Below are positions 20,201-33,354 of a stretch of 64,000 nt of DNA, in pieces. Under the pieces are notes generated by a model. The model did no database searches. It was not told the origin of the DNA and was given only the letters and a program-made list of their open reading frames with translations. The translations under genes were made by a program, and so were the position numbers. How positions within the stretch are numbered: the stretch's first letter is position 1; each line of letters starts with the position of its first letter. This DNA is from Pilaira anomala (lineage: Eukaryota; Mucoromycota; Mucoromycetes; Mucorales; Mucoraceae), in assembly GCA_025716855.1 (NCBI GenBank), contig JAIXMQ010000002.1, positions 372,001 to 436,000 on the forward strand, written 5' to 3'.

Positions 20201-21113
20201 CTATTTTTTAGCAGTGAAAGGCACAGAGAAAGCAGAAAGTAACAAACGACCATCTGTGTTTGTATAGGCGGTCGTGTTGAAGATGACATCAAAACCAGTC
20301 ATTTTAGGATATACATCAAATGAGCCTTCAATTTCTGGGAAAAGAGCAAGAGCAGAAGGTGGGAAACCAATAGCAATGTTACCATTACCATCACCTGCTG
20401 TAATTGAAAGACCTGGCCATTCTTTAAGACGAGGAAGAACAATTTCAACTAATTTATCCATGAACTGGTACATTTCTTCTCCACGAAGAGTTACTTTAAC
20501 ACCAACTGGCATGCCCTCACTATACAATTGAAATAAAATAAATAACCTCATTCACTCTTTTCTTTTTTTTTTTTTTTTTTGTTAAAAAAAAAAAGGGAAT
20601 TCTCTCTTACCGTAATTTCCAATTAGCAACAGAGTTTCTTGCATAAACAACATCGGGTCTAATACCAGTGATACTTTGGAAAGCCATAAAGGCAGATAAT
20701 AAATTACTCTTACTGTTGATAGAATCCTTAATCATGGCGTGAAGGATAATTTTATCGAGACGAGGGATGACTTTAGCGCTCTTGAGAGGTTGAAGAGGTT
20801 TGACAGGTTTACCACCTTTACGAGTACGAACGGCGTCAGGGCTTAAAGTGTTGGTGGATTTAATAGGTTCTGGTGTGTTGGTTTTTTCTAAGGCGTTTTT
20901 AATTTGTGCTTCAAGATCGGCGTGCTTAGAGGTAGGAGGAGCAACACGAGTATGATCATAACCTAAGACCATCAAGTCTTCGGATAAGGTATGATCATAA
21001 TACTCTCTCATTCTTGATAAACCATGAGAAGAACTGGCTTTTACTGAACTAGTACTGAATGCACGAGTCACTAACGTACGTTGTCTACAAATATTTCTTA
21101 AAAGTGAAGCCAT
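20201..21113 (-). CDS. MRPL7: Mitochondrial ribosomal protein uL5m
   Basis: Two exons join in frame: 21113-20611 and 20519-20201, giving 273 residues. Residues 1 to about 30 (MASLLRNICRQRTLVTRAFS) are rich in Arg and Ser with no acidic residue, a typical mitochondrial presequence. The body carries uL5 signatures: KIILHAMIKDSINSKSNLL, then the L5 beta-hairpin and GVKVTLRG, then GFDVIFNTTA near the C-terminus. The family binds 5S rRNA or its structural equivalent in the central protuberance of the large subunit; the mitochondrial form is Mrpl7 in yeast. The start at 21113 is the first ATG before the presequence. It sits 228 bp downstream of, and on the same strand as, uL1m. Confidence 0.93.
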
Positions 21114-21340
21114 TTCAAGGTTTTATATATATATGTATAATAAGAGCAAAAAAAAAAAAAATCTAACCCCCACTACAGATAAAAAAAAAGTAACCCTGGC
21201 AAATTTATAAGAGTCACAAAAGAGCAAAAAAAAAAAAAAAAAAAAAAAAAAAGGTTCAAAAAAGGATGGTTTAATTTCAGCATGATTTTTTTTTTTTTTT
21301 ATGTATATTTTTATTTTGTACAAGAGTTTCTAAATAAAAT

Positions 21341-22179
21341 CTAAAGAGATGAACCACCAGCAATAACAATACCTGGTCCACGGGTTGATGAGAGTACAAC
21401 ATTTTGTACAAAAGCTATATACATAATCCTTAATTTCACTCATCCTGTCATATTTCTATAATGCATCAATCTTACCTTTCAAATTGTTGGTCTTTCCAAA
21501 TACCTTTAATTCCTCAAGAATTGCCTTAAGATTGGCTTCGATATCAGTTGCTTCAAAGTTTACTTTACCAACACCTGTATGTAAAACACCAAACTTATCT
21601 CCCTTGAAATCAAATGCACCCTTTGCAGTAGTAACAGTGTTTAAAATATCGTCAGTTACAGTACCTAAAAAAAAAAAATCAATCAATCTCTCCAAAAAAA
21701 AAAATCCACTTTTTATCTTATATTTTACCCTTTTTAACGGTAGGCATTAAACCCTTGGGACCCAAAATACGTGCAATTTTAGTGACCTTGGGGAACATTT
21801 GAGGAGTAGCGATACATTTATCAAACTTTAATTCACCCGCTTGTACTTGTTCAATCAACTCCTCACCACCTACAAAATGAGCACCAGCAGCTCTTGCTTC
21901 GTCGGCCTTTTTACCTGTAGCAAAAACTAAAATGGTAGCTTCTTGCTTGATGCTTTTAGGTAAAACGATCGATCCACGAATTAAAGGTGTAGACTTTTCG
22001 ATTTTACATTGCACATGGGCTTCAATTTGATGACTAGGGTTACCCACTTCAAACGCTTTTAAAATTTGAACTGCTTGTGAAAGTTCAACTGCATCAGGGT
22101 TGTGACGAGATGAAGCCTTCTTTTTGGTGGCATATGTGCGCACTTGGGTGAAACAACGGGCACTGGTACGTGAAAACAT
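21341..22179 (-). CDS. MRPL1: Mitochondrial ribosomal protein uL1m
   Basis: Three exons join in frame: 22179-21729, 21664-21476 and 21414-21341, about 237 residues. The start at 22179 (MFSRTSARCFTQVRTYATKK) gives a clear mitochondrial presequence; an upstream in-frame ATG at 22305 would add a poly-Lys leader and is less likely. L1 hallmarks are RGSIVLPK, ARAAGAHFVGGEELI, CIATPQMFPKV, the ARILGPKGLMPT loop and the C-terminal QNVVLSSTRGPG. uL1 forms the L1 stalk that contacts exiting tRNA at the E site. The tandem same-strand order with uL5m suggests only shared chromatin; each has its own start region. Confidence 0.95.
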
Positions 22180-23472
22180 GCTGCTTTTAATTTGTAAAAA
22201 TAAAAAGTTGTACGCCTTTGGAACAGGGTATTTTTTGATTTTTGTTTTTTTTTTTTTTGCTAGGTCGGAGTACTTGACTGCTTTTAAAGGGTGATTTGTA
22301 TTCAACCTGTCAAACCCTTATTAAAAAAAAGGGGGGGGGAGGAAAGTTATTATGTTTACATAGCAGCATAGCTATAAACATAAAGTATCAACTCCTTCTA
22401 TTTTTGTTTATAGCTTAAATTGCTGTGCTGCACATGAAGGCTCAAAATTAATTAAATCATCTTTTTTTTTTCTTTATGTTCCCTATATTACCCTTCTGTC
22501 AGTAACCCATAATTCAATCTGCATGAACCAAATTAGATTGCCATAATTTTTGTATTGAGTAAAGCTGAAAATACAACACTATAAAAGTGTTCTCCATGCA
22601 ATTTACTTTTATAGCAGATCTAGCTAAAAAAAAACAAAAAAAAAGACACCATTTATATAGGAAGGAAATACTATAAACTTATTGGAATCAGGACAAGCCT
22701 TCAAAAAAAAAATTAAATAGAGGATTTTGTATGCACTGAGAGTGAAAATCAATTTTTTAAGCTAAAAAAAAAAAAGGTAACTTTTTGCCTGTCATTTCTC
22801 GATTAAAGTTTTTATGTATGTACATCAGTTTGTTCGCTCAGTACAACTAAAAAAAAAAAAAAAACTATCTTAAAGTAAGCAATAGAATCAAGACAGAACA
22901 AGTCTTCCACTGCTAAAACTATCTGGATATAAGAGCTCCCTTCATTACATGAATTCATATTTCTTCAACTTAATGAAGAGCAACCAATACCTTCGGTATA
23001 CTTGATATTACTTTCTATGTGTAGACATGTTCGTCTTTCATGCAAGTTTACCTGTTTTCTCTCTCTCTTCCACCTCATATTTATTTGTAGGCATTGGTGA
23101 AGCCCTACTATGTACATACAGCATAATATGTATGTAAAACACAAAGCATAAACTAAAAGTCACCGCCTTTGTCTCTGAGGGAGATCCACAATACTAGTAG
23201 AGACTTATTTTTTATTGAGTAGAAGAATGTTTTCAATTGAAGATCAAAAAGGTTGTCCCAAATTAAATTGGTTGAAAATGTTCCAATTTATTTTTGGACG
23301 CATAGTTCCAGAAGCGGACCTCTTCAAGGGGAAATAAATTGTACAACATGTGACAAAAGGGTAATGTTGTCATAGTTTTTACCACAATAAGAAATTGAGT
23401 TTCTTTTTTTTTTTTTTTTTTTTTTTTTTCTTTCTTTCTTTCTTTCTTTCTTTCACAAAAAAACAAAGAATT
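22180..23472. promoter_or_regulatory. Divergent intergenic region uL1m / PDAT
   Basis: About 1.3 kb separates the divergent starts of uL1m (minus) and the PDAT gene (plus). It is AT-rich with several A/T runs. A (CTTT)n block at 23430-23455 lies just before the PDAT start. No gene or structured RNA is visible. Confidence 0.5.
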
Positions 23473-25026
23473 ATGCTAAAAAAAAGAAATGTATTTTCGT
23501 TCGCTAATGGCGAAGAACATGACAAGTCAGGAACAAAAGATGAATCTCACCAACAGCACCGAATCACGAAAGTATTTCGGCACCATAGTACACCACCTGC
23601 TCCTAATACTACTACTACTACAAAGGAGTTACCAGAAGATATTTTGGCAGATAGTACGATTTTCAAACAAAAGGAAACTCCACCTATCTGGAAAAGAAAG
23701 CGGTTTCATTTCGTGATTGGTTTATCCGTTGGTTTATTAGCTGCATATGGTGCATCCACTACGCCTACTGCTCAAACTCATTTGAATGAATTACATTCTT
23801 ATTTGGCGTTACAGATTGCCGATATGATACCTGTTACAGATATTGTGGATGAAATCTTTGGAAATGTAACCAATTTCTTTACGCCCGTTCCTTCAAGTGA
23901 TCAATCTTTTATGCCTGCTATTAAATACAAGTGAGTATTATTTATTTATTTTTTTAAAAGAAAAAGTTAAGAGTTGACCACTTTTTTTTTTTTATATATA
24001 TATTAGAGATGAGTTGGATTTAAAGCCTCATTTTCCTGTTGTTTTGATTCCTGGTATTATCTCATCTGGTCTAGAAAGTTGGGGAACTTCTGAAAAATCA
24101 TTAAAGTTTTTTAGAAAGCGTATGTGGGGAACTACAAGTAAGTTTTTTATACAATCAACATATATCAAAGTGTCTACTGAATAACTGATATACTATATAA
24201 AATAGCCATGTTTCGTTCTGTATTGTTAGATAAAGAAATGTGGACACAACATTTGAAACTTGATCCTGTTACAGGATTAGACCCTCCTGGTATTAAAATA
24301 CGAGCAGCACAAGGTAAATAGAATAAATAAATAAATAAGTAATACTAAAAAAAAAAAAATCATTTTAACGAAAAGGACTTGATGCTGCGGATTATTTTGT
24401 AACTGGGTTAGTAGATTTAAAACTAGAAATGTGACATAATAATGTCAAACAACACACACACACACACACACACTATACTAACATGTGAGAATGTAATAGT
24501 TATTGGATTTGGGCAAAAATCATTGAAAACTTGGCTTTTATCGGCTACGATAATAATAATATGTACTTGGCAAGTTACGATTGGAGATTATCTTTTGCCA
24601 ATCTACAAACACGCGATAAATACTTTTCTAAATTACAATCTATCATCGAAACGTCTAAAAAAACCAGAGAAGTTCCTGCTGTTATTGTGACACACTCAAT
24701 GGGTAAAAGAAAAAAAAAAAGATTTGATGTTGAGTTACACAATTTAAACTTTCTTAAAAAAAAAAAAAAAAAAAAAGGTTCTACTATGTTTCCTTATTTC
24801 TTACGTTGGGTACAAGATCCAAATGGTGGTAATGGTGGTTCAGATTGGACTGAAAAACATATTGCTTCTTTTGTCAATATCGCTGGTCCAATGGTAGGTG
24901 TTCCAAAAGCATTAACTGCCATGTTATCTGGTGAAACCAGAGATACTATGTCATTAGGAAGTTTTGGTGCGTATCTATTAGAAAAATTCTTTTCAAGAAG
25001 AGAAAGAGCTAATCTTATGCGTACAT

Positions 25027-25065
<39 letters not shown>

Positions 25066-25265
25066 AAATATAAACATAGATAATATATTAATTATGTTTC
25101 TTTTAACAAAAAAAAGGGGTGGCGCTTCGTCCATGTTACCAAAGGGTGGTGACACAATTTGGGGTAACTCTAATCATGCTCCAGATGACGAAAAAAATTC
25201 AGAAAATCATTCATATGGTAATATCATTTCATTTACGAAAAAGAAGGAAAATGGTAACACCACAA

Positions 25266-25296
<31 letters not shown>

Positions 25297-26409
25297 CAAG
25301 ACAGAAAAAGTAGTAGATGATGATCAAGTAAACAATTATAGTATAGATGAAGCATTGGATTTATTATATCAAACAGCAAATGGTGAATACACACAAATGT
25401 TGACAACCAATTATTCTATGGGTATCAGTGTCTCAAAAAAGGAATTAGAAAAAAACAATTTAGATCCATCCAAATGGTCAAATCCACTTGAGTCACAGTT
25501 ACCTATTGCACCCAGTATGCATATTTATTGTTTATATGGTGTGGGATTATCAACAGAAAGAAGTTATTATTATACTAGAGCAAAAGATGATATTGAAAAT
25601 AGTAGTGTCAAATGTGATCATGATTGTGAAATGGACGTTTCTTTACTATTTAATGGGTCTGATATTAAACAAGAGGAATTTATGGATGCAGTCGTAAAGA
25701 AATCATTAGATGATACGAATCAAGAATTACCTCAACCACCACCTATTGTAAGTTTATATAAAAATAAGAATAATAGTAAAAAAAAAAAAAAATGACCTTA
25801 TATATATAATTAATAGTATATTGATGGTGCGATACATGCACCTGAAAGAGGTATACAAGCTGGTGTTCGTTTTACAGATGGGTAAATGAATATAAAATAG
25901 TTAATCAGAACGTTTTATATATATATATATATTTATTAATTTGATATAAATATAGTGATGGTACGGTACCTGTTTTATCTTTAGGTTATATGTGTGCACC
26001 CTCTGGTGGTTGGACAAAGCATGCAGATCTATATAATCCAGGACATAGTCCAGTAGTTCTCAAGGAGTATGTACATGAACAAAGTGACAGTAAATTAGAT
26101 GTGAGAGGTGGCTCAAAGGCTGGTGATCATGTGGATATACTTGGCAATTGGGAAATGACAGTAAGTCGCTTTTTGTTATATATATATATATACAATCTCC
26201 TTTTATTCATATAATAGAGAGAAAACGTTAACTAACTAACTCTCTCCCAAAATCATTCTCTCCTTTTTTTTTTTTTTTTTATGCTTGTGTACTTAATATA
26301 GTTGGATATTTTACAGATTGTATCAAACAAGGGAAATAATGTTACTGAAAGAATTACTTCAAATATTGAAAATTATGTACAGAAAATTCATATTAAACCC
26401 AAACCATAA
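23473..26409 (+). CDS. LRO1: Phospholipid:diacylglycerol acyltransferase (Lro1/PDAT)
   Basis: Ten exons (23473-23930, 24007-24137, 24206-24313, 24376-24406, 24500-24702, 24778-25027, 25117-25747, 25817-25881, 25956-26160, 26317-26409) sum to 2175 nt, 724 residues, with all phases consistent. PDAT moves an acyl chain from a phospholipid to diacylglycerol in the ER, making triacylglycerol. A single N-terminal anchor lies at residues 78-93 (FHFVIGLSVGLLAAYG). The LCAT-like core begins with FPVVLIPGI. The triad is Ser309 in THSMGS, Asp627 in DGDGTVP and His684 in GDHVDILG. SMLPKGGDTIWG is also diagnostic. An insert with a run of Ser lies between about residues 400 and 420. Exon 4 is only 31 nt. 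Several acceptors follow pure A-runs. The gene ends 290 bp before the first kinesin. Confidence 0.95.
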
Positions 26410-26699
26410 TAATTGCACATATATTTAAACACACGATACATAAAAAAAAAAAAAGGGAAACAATTATAACTATATAATCCCTTTTTTTGTCGTTGTAATA
26501 GGAGAAGAGTGTGTGTATATCTATAATAATAAAATAGTTGAAATCCAAATAATAAAATGTTTTTTTTTTGCACTCCCTTCTTTATTTAGAAAAAGGACTG
26601 TTTATTTTAATTTTTACATAAAATGGTGAAACTTTTATTTTTTTTCCCTTTTTCCCTTTTTTTCTCTATCTCTCTTTCTCTTGTAAAACAGATACAAAA

Positions 26700-27503
26700 A
26701 TGTCAACGGATGGACTTATTACACCACCTCCAACACCTGTTTGGAATCAGTCACAACAACAAAAAACAGCGTATCCTAGTCCAACATCATCTTCTTCGAA
26801 ATCATCTACTAGCACGAGACCTACCTTAAAACCTTCATTTTCAACAAAATCCACTTCGATACGAGAAAATGTACAAGTCATGGTACGTTGTAGACCAAGG
26901 TCAAAAAAGGAATTAGAAATCGATGAAGAGCCTTGTTGGTTGATCAGTCCAGAAGAAGGTTCAATCGAATTAGCTCGTTTAAAAACTCCTTCTACTATCA
27001 GTACTTTTCATTACGGTATGTTTGATAGAACAATTAAAAAAAAAATATATATATACCATGTGAATTAATCTATTGTTAGATAATGTGGTAATGGGTGTGG
27101 ATAACGAACAAGTGTATAAAGCTGGTATTTTAGACCTTGTGAGGTAAAACTATTTACAAAAGCATGATTATGAATCTAAACTTTATATTTTATATTAGAT
27201 CCGCAATGATGGGCTATAATGGTATTTTTTTTTATACTTTTGTATTAGAGCATAGTTTAATATGTGTTTAATTAGGTACTGTATTTGCTTATGGACAAAC
27301 AGCAAGTGGTAAAACTTATGTAAGTTTTTTATTTATTTATTTATTTATTTATTTACTGCGTACACTAAAAAAAAAAAGCCTTCTTTTTTATATTTTAGAC
27401 GATGGTAAATTATTAAAAATAGGATAAGCCTTTGTGTTACCTTTATTTTTTTTTTTTTTAACTTTTTTGAAATGAATTTTTTGTTCGTTTAGATGGGTAA
27501 AGT

Positions 27504-27553
<50 letters not shown>

Positions 27554-30500
27554 TAAAAAAAAAACAGCATTGTTTATTTGGATTTTAATCACCGTTTATT
27601 TTGAATCAGGTACCGAAAGTGAACCAGGTGTAATTCCGCGTGCTGTCCAAGAAGTGTTTTCGTATATTGAAGAAGTAAATATTTATTTATTATTTTTTAA
27701 AAAAAAAAGAAGAAACAAACAAATAACGAAAAAAAAAAAAAACTTTAAAAGGATACGTCAGGCAGAGAATACTTGTTACGTGTTTCGTATATGGAAATTT
27801 ACAATGAAAAAATCAAGGATTTATTAAACACGAAAAACACAGAACCAGAAATTGTTGAAGATAAAAAGGGTATCTATGTCCGTAATTTGAAAGAAGTGAT
27901 GGTCAAGACAGCTCAAGAAGTCATGAACTGTATTAAAGAAGGAGAAGGCAATCGCCATATTAGTGCTACAGATTATAATGAACACAGTAGTAGATCACAT
28001 ACTGTCTTTCAATTCGTCATTGAAAGTCGATCTAAAGGAGTACCTGCCAATGCCAACCGAGGAGTTCGACTTTCTCAATTGGTAAAAAAAAAAAAAATAA
28101 TAATAAAAAACAATAAAAATGATGACTCCATACTAACTCTTTTTTTTTTTTTTCTTTAAAAAAAAAAGAACTTGATTGATTTAGCAGGTTCAGAAAAAGT
28201 AGCCACTGATATTGAAAGAAGAAAAGAAGGCGCTTATATCAATAAAAGTTTATTAACTTTAGGCAACGTTATTTCTAAACTTACAAGTGATGAACCGTAA
28301 GTATATACAAACCTGTATCATTTAAAAAAAAAAAAAAATTCTAAACAAGAAATTTGACTTTATAATAAATAGATCAGCTCATATTCCATTTCGAAATTCT
28401 AAATTAACAAGAATCTTACAAGTTGCATTATCTGGAAACGCTCGTATTTCCGTTATATGCACAATCAACCCCACATCTGCATCAAAAGATGAATCATTAA
28501 ATACATTAAGATTTGCACAACGCGCAAAACTTGTAAAAACTGCAGCTAAAATGACACGCGTAAGTTATATATATCATATTCATATATATCATATTTATAT
28601 TTATTTTATCAATGGAAAATAGATCTTGGATAATTCTGAACTTCAAAATTGTCTTTTAAAAATTGCTGAACTCCAAACAAAAATGCAGGAAAAAACTGAT
28701 GTAAGCATGAAATCAATCTTATTTATGCATGATATTCCTCTCTCTTTTTTTTTTTTTTTTTAATAATAATAATAATATTTTTTTTTTCTTTTTAAACAAA
28801 AATGCAATTTCAGCTTGAAGCCGAAACGAGAGAAAGGCTTAAAAGCTTATTAGGTCTCATCTTGACAAGTTCAAAAGAAGATCATCCAGATCACGTAGAA
28901 ATGGTAAAAGTTCCTTATATATATATATATATATATTTAAAAACCTCGTCTCATTTTTTTTTTTTTATTTCATTTAGTTCTCTCAATTTTCAAATATTTC
29001 TGCAGATGACTTGATGAAAGAATCTACGATGCGTGATGTAGTAGCACGTTGTGAAGAAGGATTTGCAGCACAAATCACAACGCATCAAAAGCAAATGGAT
29101 AAAATGACACAAGAGTATGAATCGATGCGAGACATGAAGAATATCCTAGAAGCCACGCATCAAAAACAATTGGATGCACTCTCTAAGCGAGATGCTCAAA
29201 TCGAGAAATTAAAGCAAGAATTAGCTGCTGCTAAATCCACAACCACAACAAGAGCTACCAAGATGCCTATTCTCAGACAAACAAAGACTCCCAGATCAAC
29301 TCAACCACCACATCCTCCTTTCACGCCAACTCCCACCTCTACATCACCTGCATTTATTATACCCACCACCACATCATCACCATCTAAAGTAACCGAATTA
29401 CAGGAAAATCTAAATATACCAACCCCTAAAAAACATCATTTGGACTTAACAAAGAATCAATCAGCAGTCGATACTACTAAAGTACCTGAACCTACTAAAT
29501 CCACCACTATTACTTTACAAGATTTTACCCCTGCTATTTCTTTGGCTGTACAACATATCTCAGAAGCTATCTCAACGGGTCTTTCAATCAAACCAGATGA
29601 ACAACACGATCAAGATGAAGAAGAATACGATATGCTTGACTCTTGTTTGGAATCAAGCTCAACTGTCGGCCTTCATCGTCGTCCCATGAAGGATATCTCG
29701 ATCGCAATCTCTACTGCGTTTGAAAACGTCATTACCTCTACCATCTCAAATCAACAGCAACCTGTCGAGATACCAAAAGAAGCTATCACATTCGCACTTA
29801 AAAACGCAGTTCAGTACTCCATTAGCAAGAACTTTACACCAATTCATGAAGCGGTTTCGTTTGTTCAACCTTGTTCTGTTTCAGAACATATTAGTTCTTC
29901 TCAATTGGAAATTGAGCATGAAGAAGAAATACCTGAGTTGGTGATTGATAAAGAACACGTTATGATAGCGAAAGATAAGGCTGTCAATACTGAACAAGAA
30001 ATGGGTATTTCTACTGAAGAAGGAAAGGAGACTTCTACTGAAGAAGAAAAGGAGATTTCTACTGAAGAAAAAGAGACCTCAGCTGAAGAAGAAAAAGAGA
30101 CCTCAACTGAAGTAGAAAAAGAGACCTCAACTGAAGAAGAAAAAGAGACCTCAGCTGAAGAAGAAAAAGAGACCTCAGCTGAAGAAGAAAAAGATATCTC
30201 AACTGAAGAAGAAAAAGAGATCTCAACTGAAGAAGAAAAAGAGATCTCAACTGATATCCCTACTGAAGAAAAGAATATCCCTGCCGAACTCATTCCAGAA
30301 TTAAAGCACGACATACCCAACCAAACAGAAACGATACCCACAGTGGAACTAACAAAAGAAACACTTTCACCTGAATTTATCATACCAGACGACGATGACA
30401 CCCAAGTCGAACAAGATTTATTTAGAGGAATCGAGGACTCCGTTTCGACCAAAGAAGAAAATGATTCAGAACAATTGCTTGTTGAATCATTATTGGATCA

Positions 30501-30606
30501 TGAACCTTATACACACTCTGTCAATCAACCTTCAACACTTTCCTTTGTATTCAATCGTTGGACTGTTGTTTGTCTTGTTGTATACATTATCTTTCAAACG
30601 AACTAA
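26700..30606 (+). CDS. Kinesin-7-like motor, paralogue 1, 987 aa
   Basis: Thirteen exons sum to 2964 nt in frame: 26700-27015, 27080-27143, 27199-27221, 27276-27319, 27399-27404, 27493-27496, 27610-27674, 27752-28081, 28169-28296, 28373-28559, 28623-28700, 28814-28903, 28978-30606. The motor is N-terminal: [10 protein letters not shown] near 59, P-loop GQTASGKTY near 141, NEHSSRSH near 250 (switch I), DLAGSE near 288 (switch II). The order TYTM-MGTE and [17 protein letters not shown] fit the CENP-E/kinesin-7 group. A coiled coil follows (about 440-530), then a Ser/Thr/Pro-rich linker and [18 protein letters not shown] helices. An acidic repeat (STEEEKE, about ten units, 30000-30250) leads to a short hydrophobic end ([15 protein letters not shown]). 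The partner at 36881-40167 lacks the acidic repeat. The cargo is unknown. Confidence 0.92.
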
Positions 30607-31517
30607 AAAATAAAAATAAAATTAGCTCACATATATGTAAATAAAAAATAAAAAAAAAGGCCCTTTTTTCGATAAAGCATATTTTTAAAAAATGATTAAA
30701 ATTGAGTGATATCACAAGAAAGAAAAAATGATACATCACACATATAAAAAAAAAAATGGCCTCACTGCTTTGCTTCAATGATCATCTTTACGTCATTTTC
30801 ACGGAAATGATGAATGATGCCACATGAGTGTTTTGGAAATTACTCCTCACATAAAACCTTTTGTAAACAGAGGCGTTTGATAGATCTTGCATATATATAT
30901 TTTTTTTTTTAAAAACGAGAATTCATTGATGAAGTAGTCGCGTTATCATTTGACAGGACTTTGATCAATTATTTTTTTTTTTTTTAATTACCGCTACTCT
31001 AGAATAGAACAAGTAAAAACGTTAAATGAAAATCTGATAAGAATAATCAATAGAACGTATCAGTAAAAAAAAATGATGTGGGAATGATCAAGTCTAGAAC
31101 GCATAAACAAAAAAAACTACATCATTTTCTTTCTTTCTCTAAATGTGAATTTTCAACCCAAGTTTCATATTGAAAGGTTTCTTTGTAATAATCCCAAAGT
31201 TCCATCTTCATGCGTACTACCCATGTTTCGTTCCACTTTATTATTTAAAAGAGCGTTTTAAAATATACTTATTTGTAACTTTTTTTTTTTGATTACAAAA
31301 CATCATATTAAAAAGGAGACGATTGAACTTGGTTACACACGGAAACACGACAGAAACCAGATTCTACCATTCACGCAATCCTTTTTATCTTTACACAATT
31401 ATTGTTTAAACAAAACAAAAAAAAACAAAAAAAAAAAAAAAAAAGTTTCACAAAAATATATATATTTTATCCACCGAAAAAAAATAAGGGTATAATAGAA
31501 AACTTTAATATCAAGGT

Positions 31518-31548
<31 letters not shown>

Positions 31549-31743
31549 GGGTAAAAGGAATATGACGTTTTCTTGGCGTCTTATTTTTACAAACCTTCAT
31601 TTTTTGTGTGTGTGTGTCTCGGAACTGTAATCGGTGTATACATTTTAATTTTTCCGTTCAATAAAAAGAAAATAAAAATTAGTAAAGTTTTCCCTTTTTT
31701 TCTCTTCTAACAAACAAATAATTTTATTACAAAAAAAAAAAAA
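30607..31743. other. Gap kinesin / protease, with a coding-like minus-strand piece
   Basis: Most of this stretch is AT-rich 3' and 5' flank with a GA run at 31529-31548. On the minus strand, 31235-31122 reads WNETWVVRMKMELWDYYKET, QYETWVENS and a stop, after an AAAG acceptor-like site. It has strongly coding-like composition (37 codons), but no upstream exon could be joined to it. It may be the last exon of a decayed or unrecognised small gene. Confidence 0.4.
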
Positions 31744-33354
31744 ATGAAGATAACTGCGGCAATTCTTGTTATTGTGGCCACATTGACATTAGCAGAGGAG
31801 GAGAAGGGTATTATTCGGGCACCCATCATCCGTAATCCACGTCAAGGAAATGCATTAGAAGTCGCTCGAAAGAGATATCAATCAATGCAAAAGAGAGCTG
31901 AATACAATGCTCCTTTATATAACGACCAAGGATCTCAGTACTTGATCAATGTAGATATTGGTACGCCATCTCAAACGTTTGCTGTCACATTAGATACAGG
32001 AAGGTAAAAAAAAAAAAAAATGAAATAAAATAAAAAAAATAAAATTATTTTAAAAAAAAAACAAACTCTCTTTTTTTTTTTTTTTTTTTTTAGTGCTGAC
32101 CTTTGGGTACCTTCAACAGGTTGTCCAGCATCCAATTGTCCATTCACTCGTTTCAATTCTGCAAAATCCAGTACATTCAAGACATTAAATAAATCATTTG
32201 GAATTCAATACGGTATCGGAAGTGTGAATGGTACCTATGCCACAGATAAAGTGACGGTAGGTGGTGCCACAGTTCAGAATCAACAATTTGGTCTAGCCTC
32301 AATTACAGAAGATATCTTACAGCCTAATCCATCTTCTGGGGGTCCAGGATCAGGTGCACCTGAAACCTCATCGAACAATACATCATCAAACGAAATAGAA
32401 GCTAACGGTATCTTAGGTATGGGATACCCCTCCTTAACACAAGCCAACAGTCAAGGCGAAGGAGCATATAACCCATTTGTATTCAACTTGGCTTCACAAG
32501 GCATCATTCAGAACCCAATCTTCTCCATCTTTCTCAACAGTATTTCCAAACCAGGCTGGGCAGGCGAAATCATCTTTGGCGGTATTGACCAATCTAAATT
32601 CGAAGGCGACTTGACTTATTTACCTGTAGCTTCTTTAACTACAAAAACACCTACGGGTCGACCCTCTTCACGAAACGCAACCAATTCAGGCTATTATTAT
32701 TGGATGGTGTATGGTCAAGGATTAGGCGTAACGAATTCAGACATGGGAGAGAATCCGGCTTGGACCTTGAGAGAAGTGGGCGCATATATTTTAGATACAG
32801 GAACTACCTTGACTTATTTACCTACCTCGGTTGCAACAGATATCGTAGCTGCCTTTGCTGGACCGAATAATTTCGCTTTGGATCGTCAATCGGGTGTGTT
32901 TATCGTGGATTGTGCGACTGCAAATTCTCCTGCAAGGTTTGAACTGGTCATGTCTACCTCGGCTAAAGTCAGTGCAAATCCAGTGATCTTGAGTGTGCCC
33001 GCAAAAGAATTGGTGATTCCAGTGGACTCAAATAGTGCAGATACTGCGTCTACATGTATGTTTGGTATTGCTCCTTTAGGTGGGTCAGGTGGTATTGGTG
33101 CAAATATGTACTTGATTGGTGACTCGGTGCTTCGATCGTCTTATATGGTGTTTGATATGGGTCAACATCGTATTGGTTTAGCTTCTGCAAAAGGTATTGG
33201 TGGTATGGTGTATATGAATGGAACAAATACACCTTCTCAACCTTCGACTGAAAATGATCCAAATGATTCGAATTCGGCCATATCCATTCAACGTAACCTT
33301 GTTCTTTCCATGAGCGCTTTAATGATTACTGCATTAGCCATGATTTCTCTTTAG
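31744..33354 (+). CDS. Secreted aspartic protease, probably GPI-anchored
   Basis: Two exons (31744-32003 and 32094-33354) give 506 residues. Residues 1 to about 17 (MKITAAILVIVATLTLA) form a signal peptide, followed by a propeptide. The pepsin fold has its catalytic pair at Asp84 (LDTGS, the Ser codon split by the intron) and Asp321 (ILDTGTTL). YGIGSVNGTY forms the flap region, and CMFGIAPLGG and YLIGDSVLRSSYMVFD close the C-terminal lobe. The C-terminus has a Ser/Asn-rich spacer and a hydrophobic tail (NLVLSMSALMITALAMISL), as in yapsin-type GPI proteins. A Ser/Pro/Gly-rich insert lies near residue 165. It is the upstream member of a tandem pair with 33528-34815. Confidence 0.95.

Noticed and set aside
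20201..22179. uL5m/uL1m pair as a bacterial-like ribosomal operon
   Set aside because: Bacterial uL1 and uL5 genes are not adjacent, and each gene here has its own introns and leader.
29901..30452. 183-codon minus-strand frame
   Set aside because: Mirror of the acidic repeat in the kinesin tail; Ser/Phe periodicity is a by-product.
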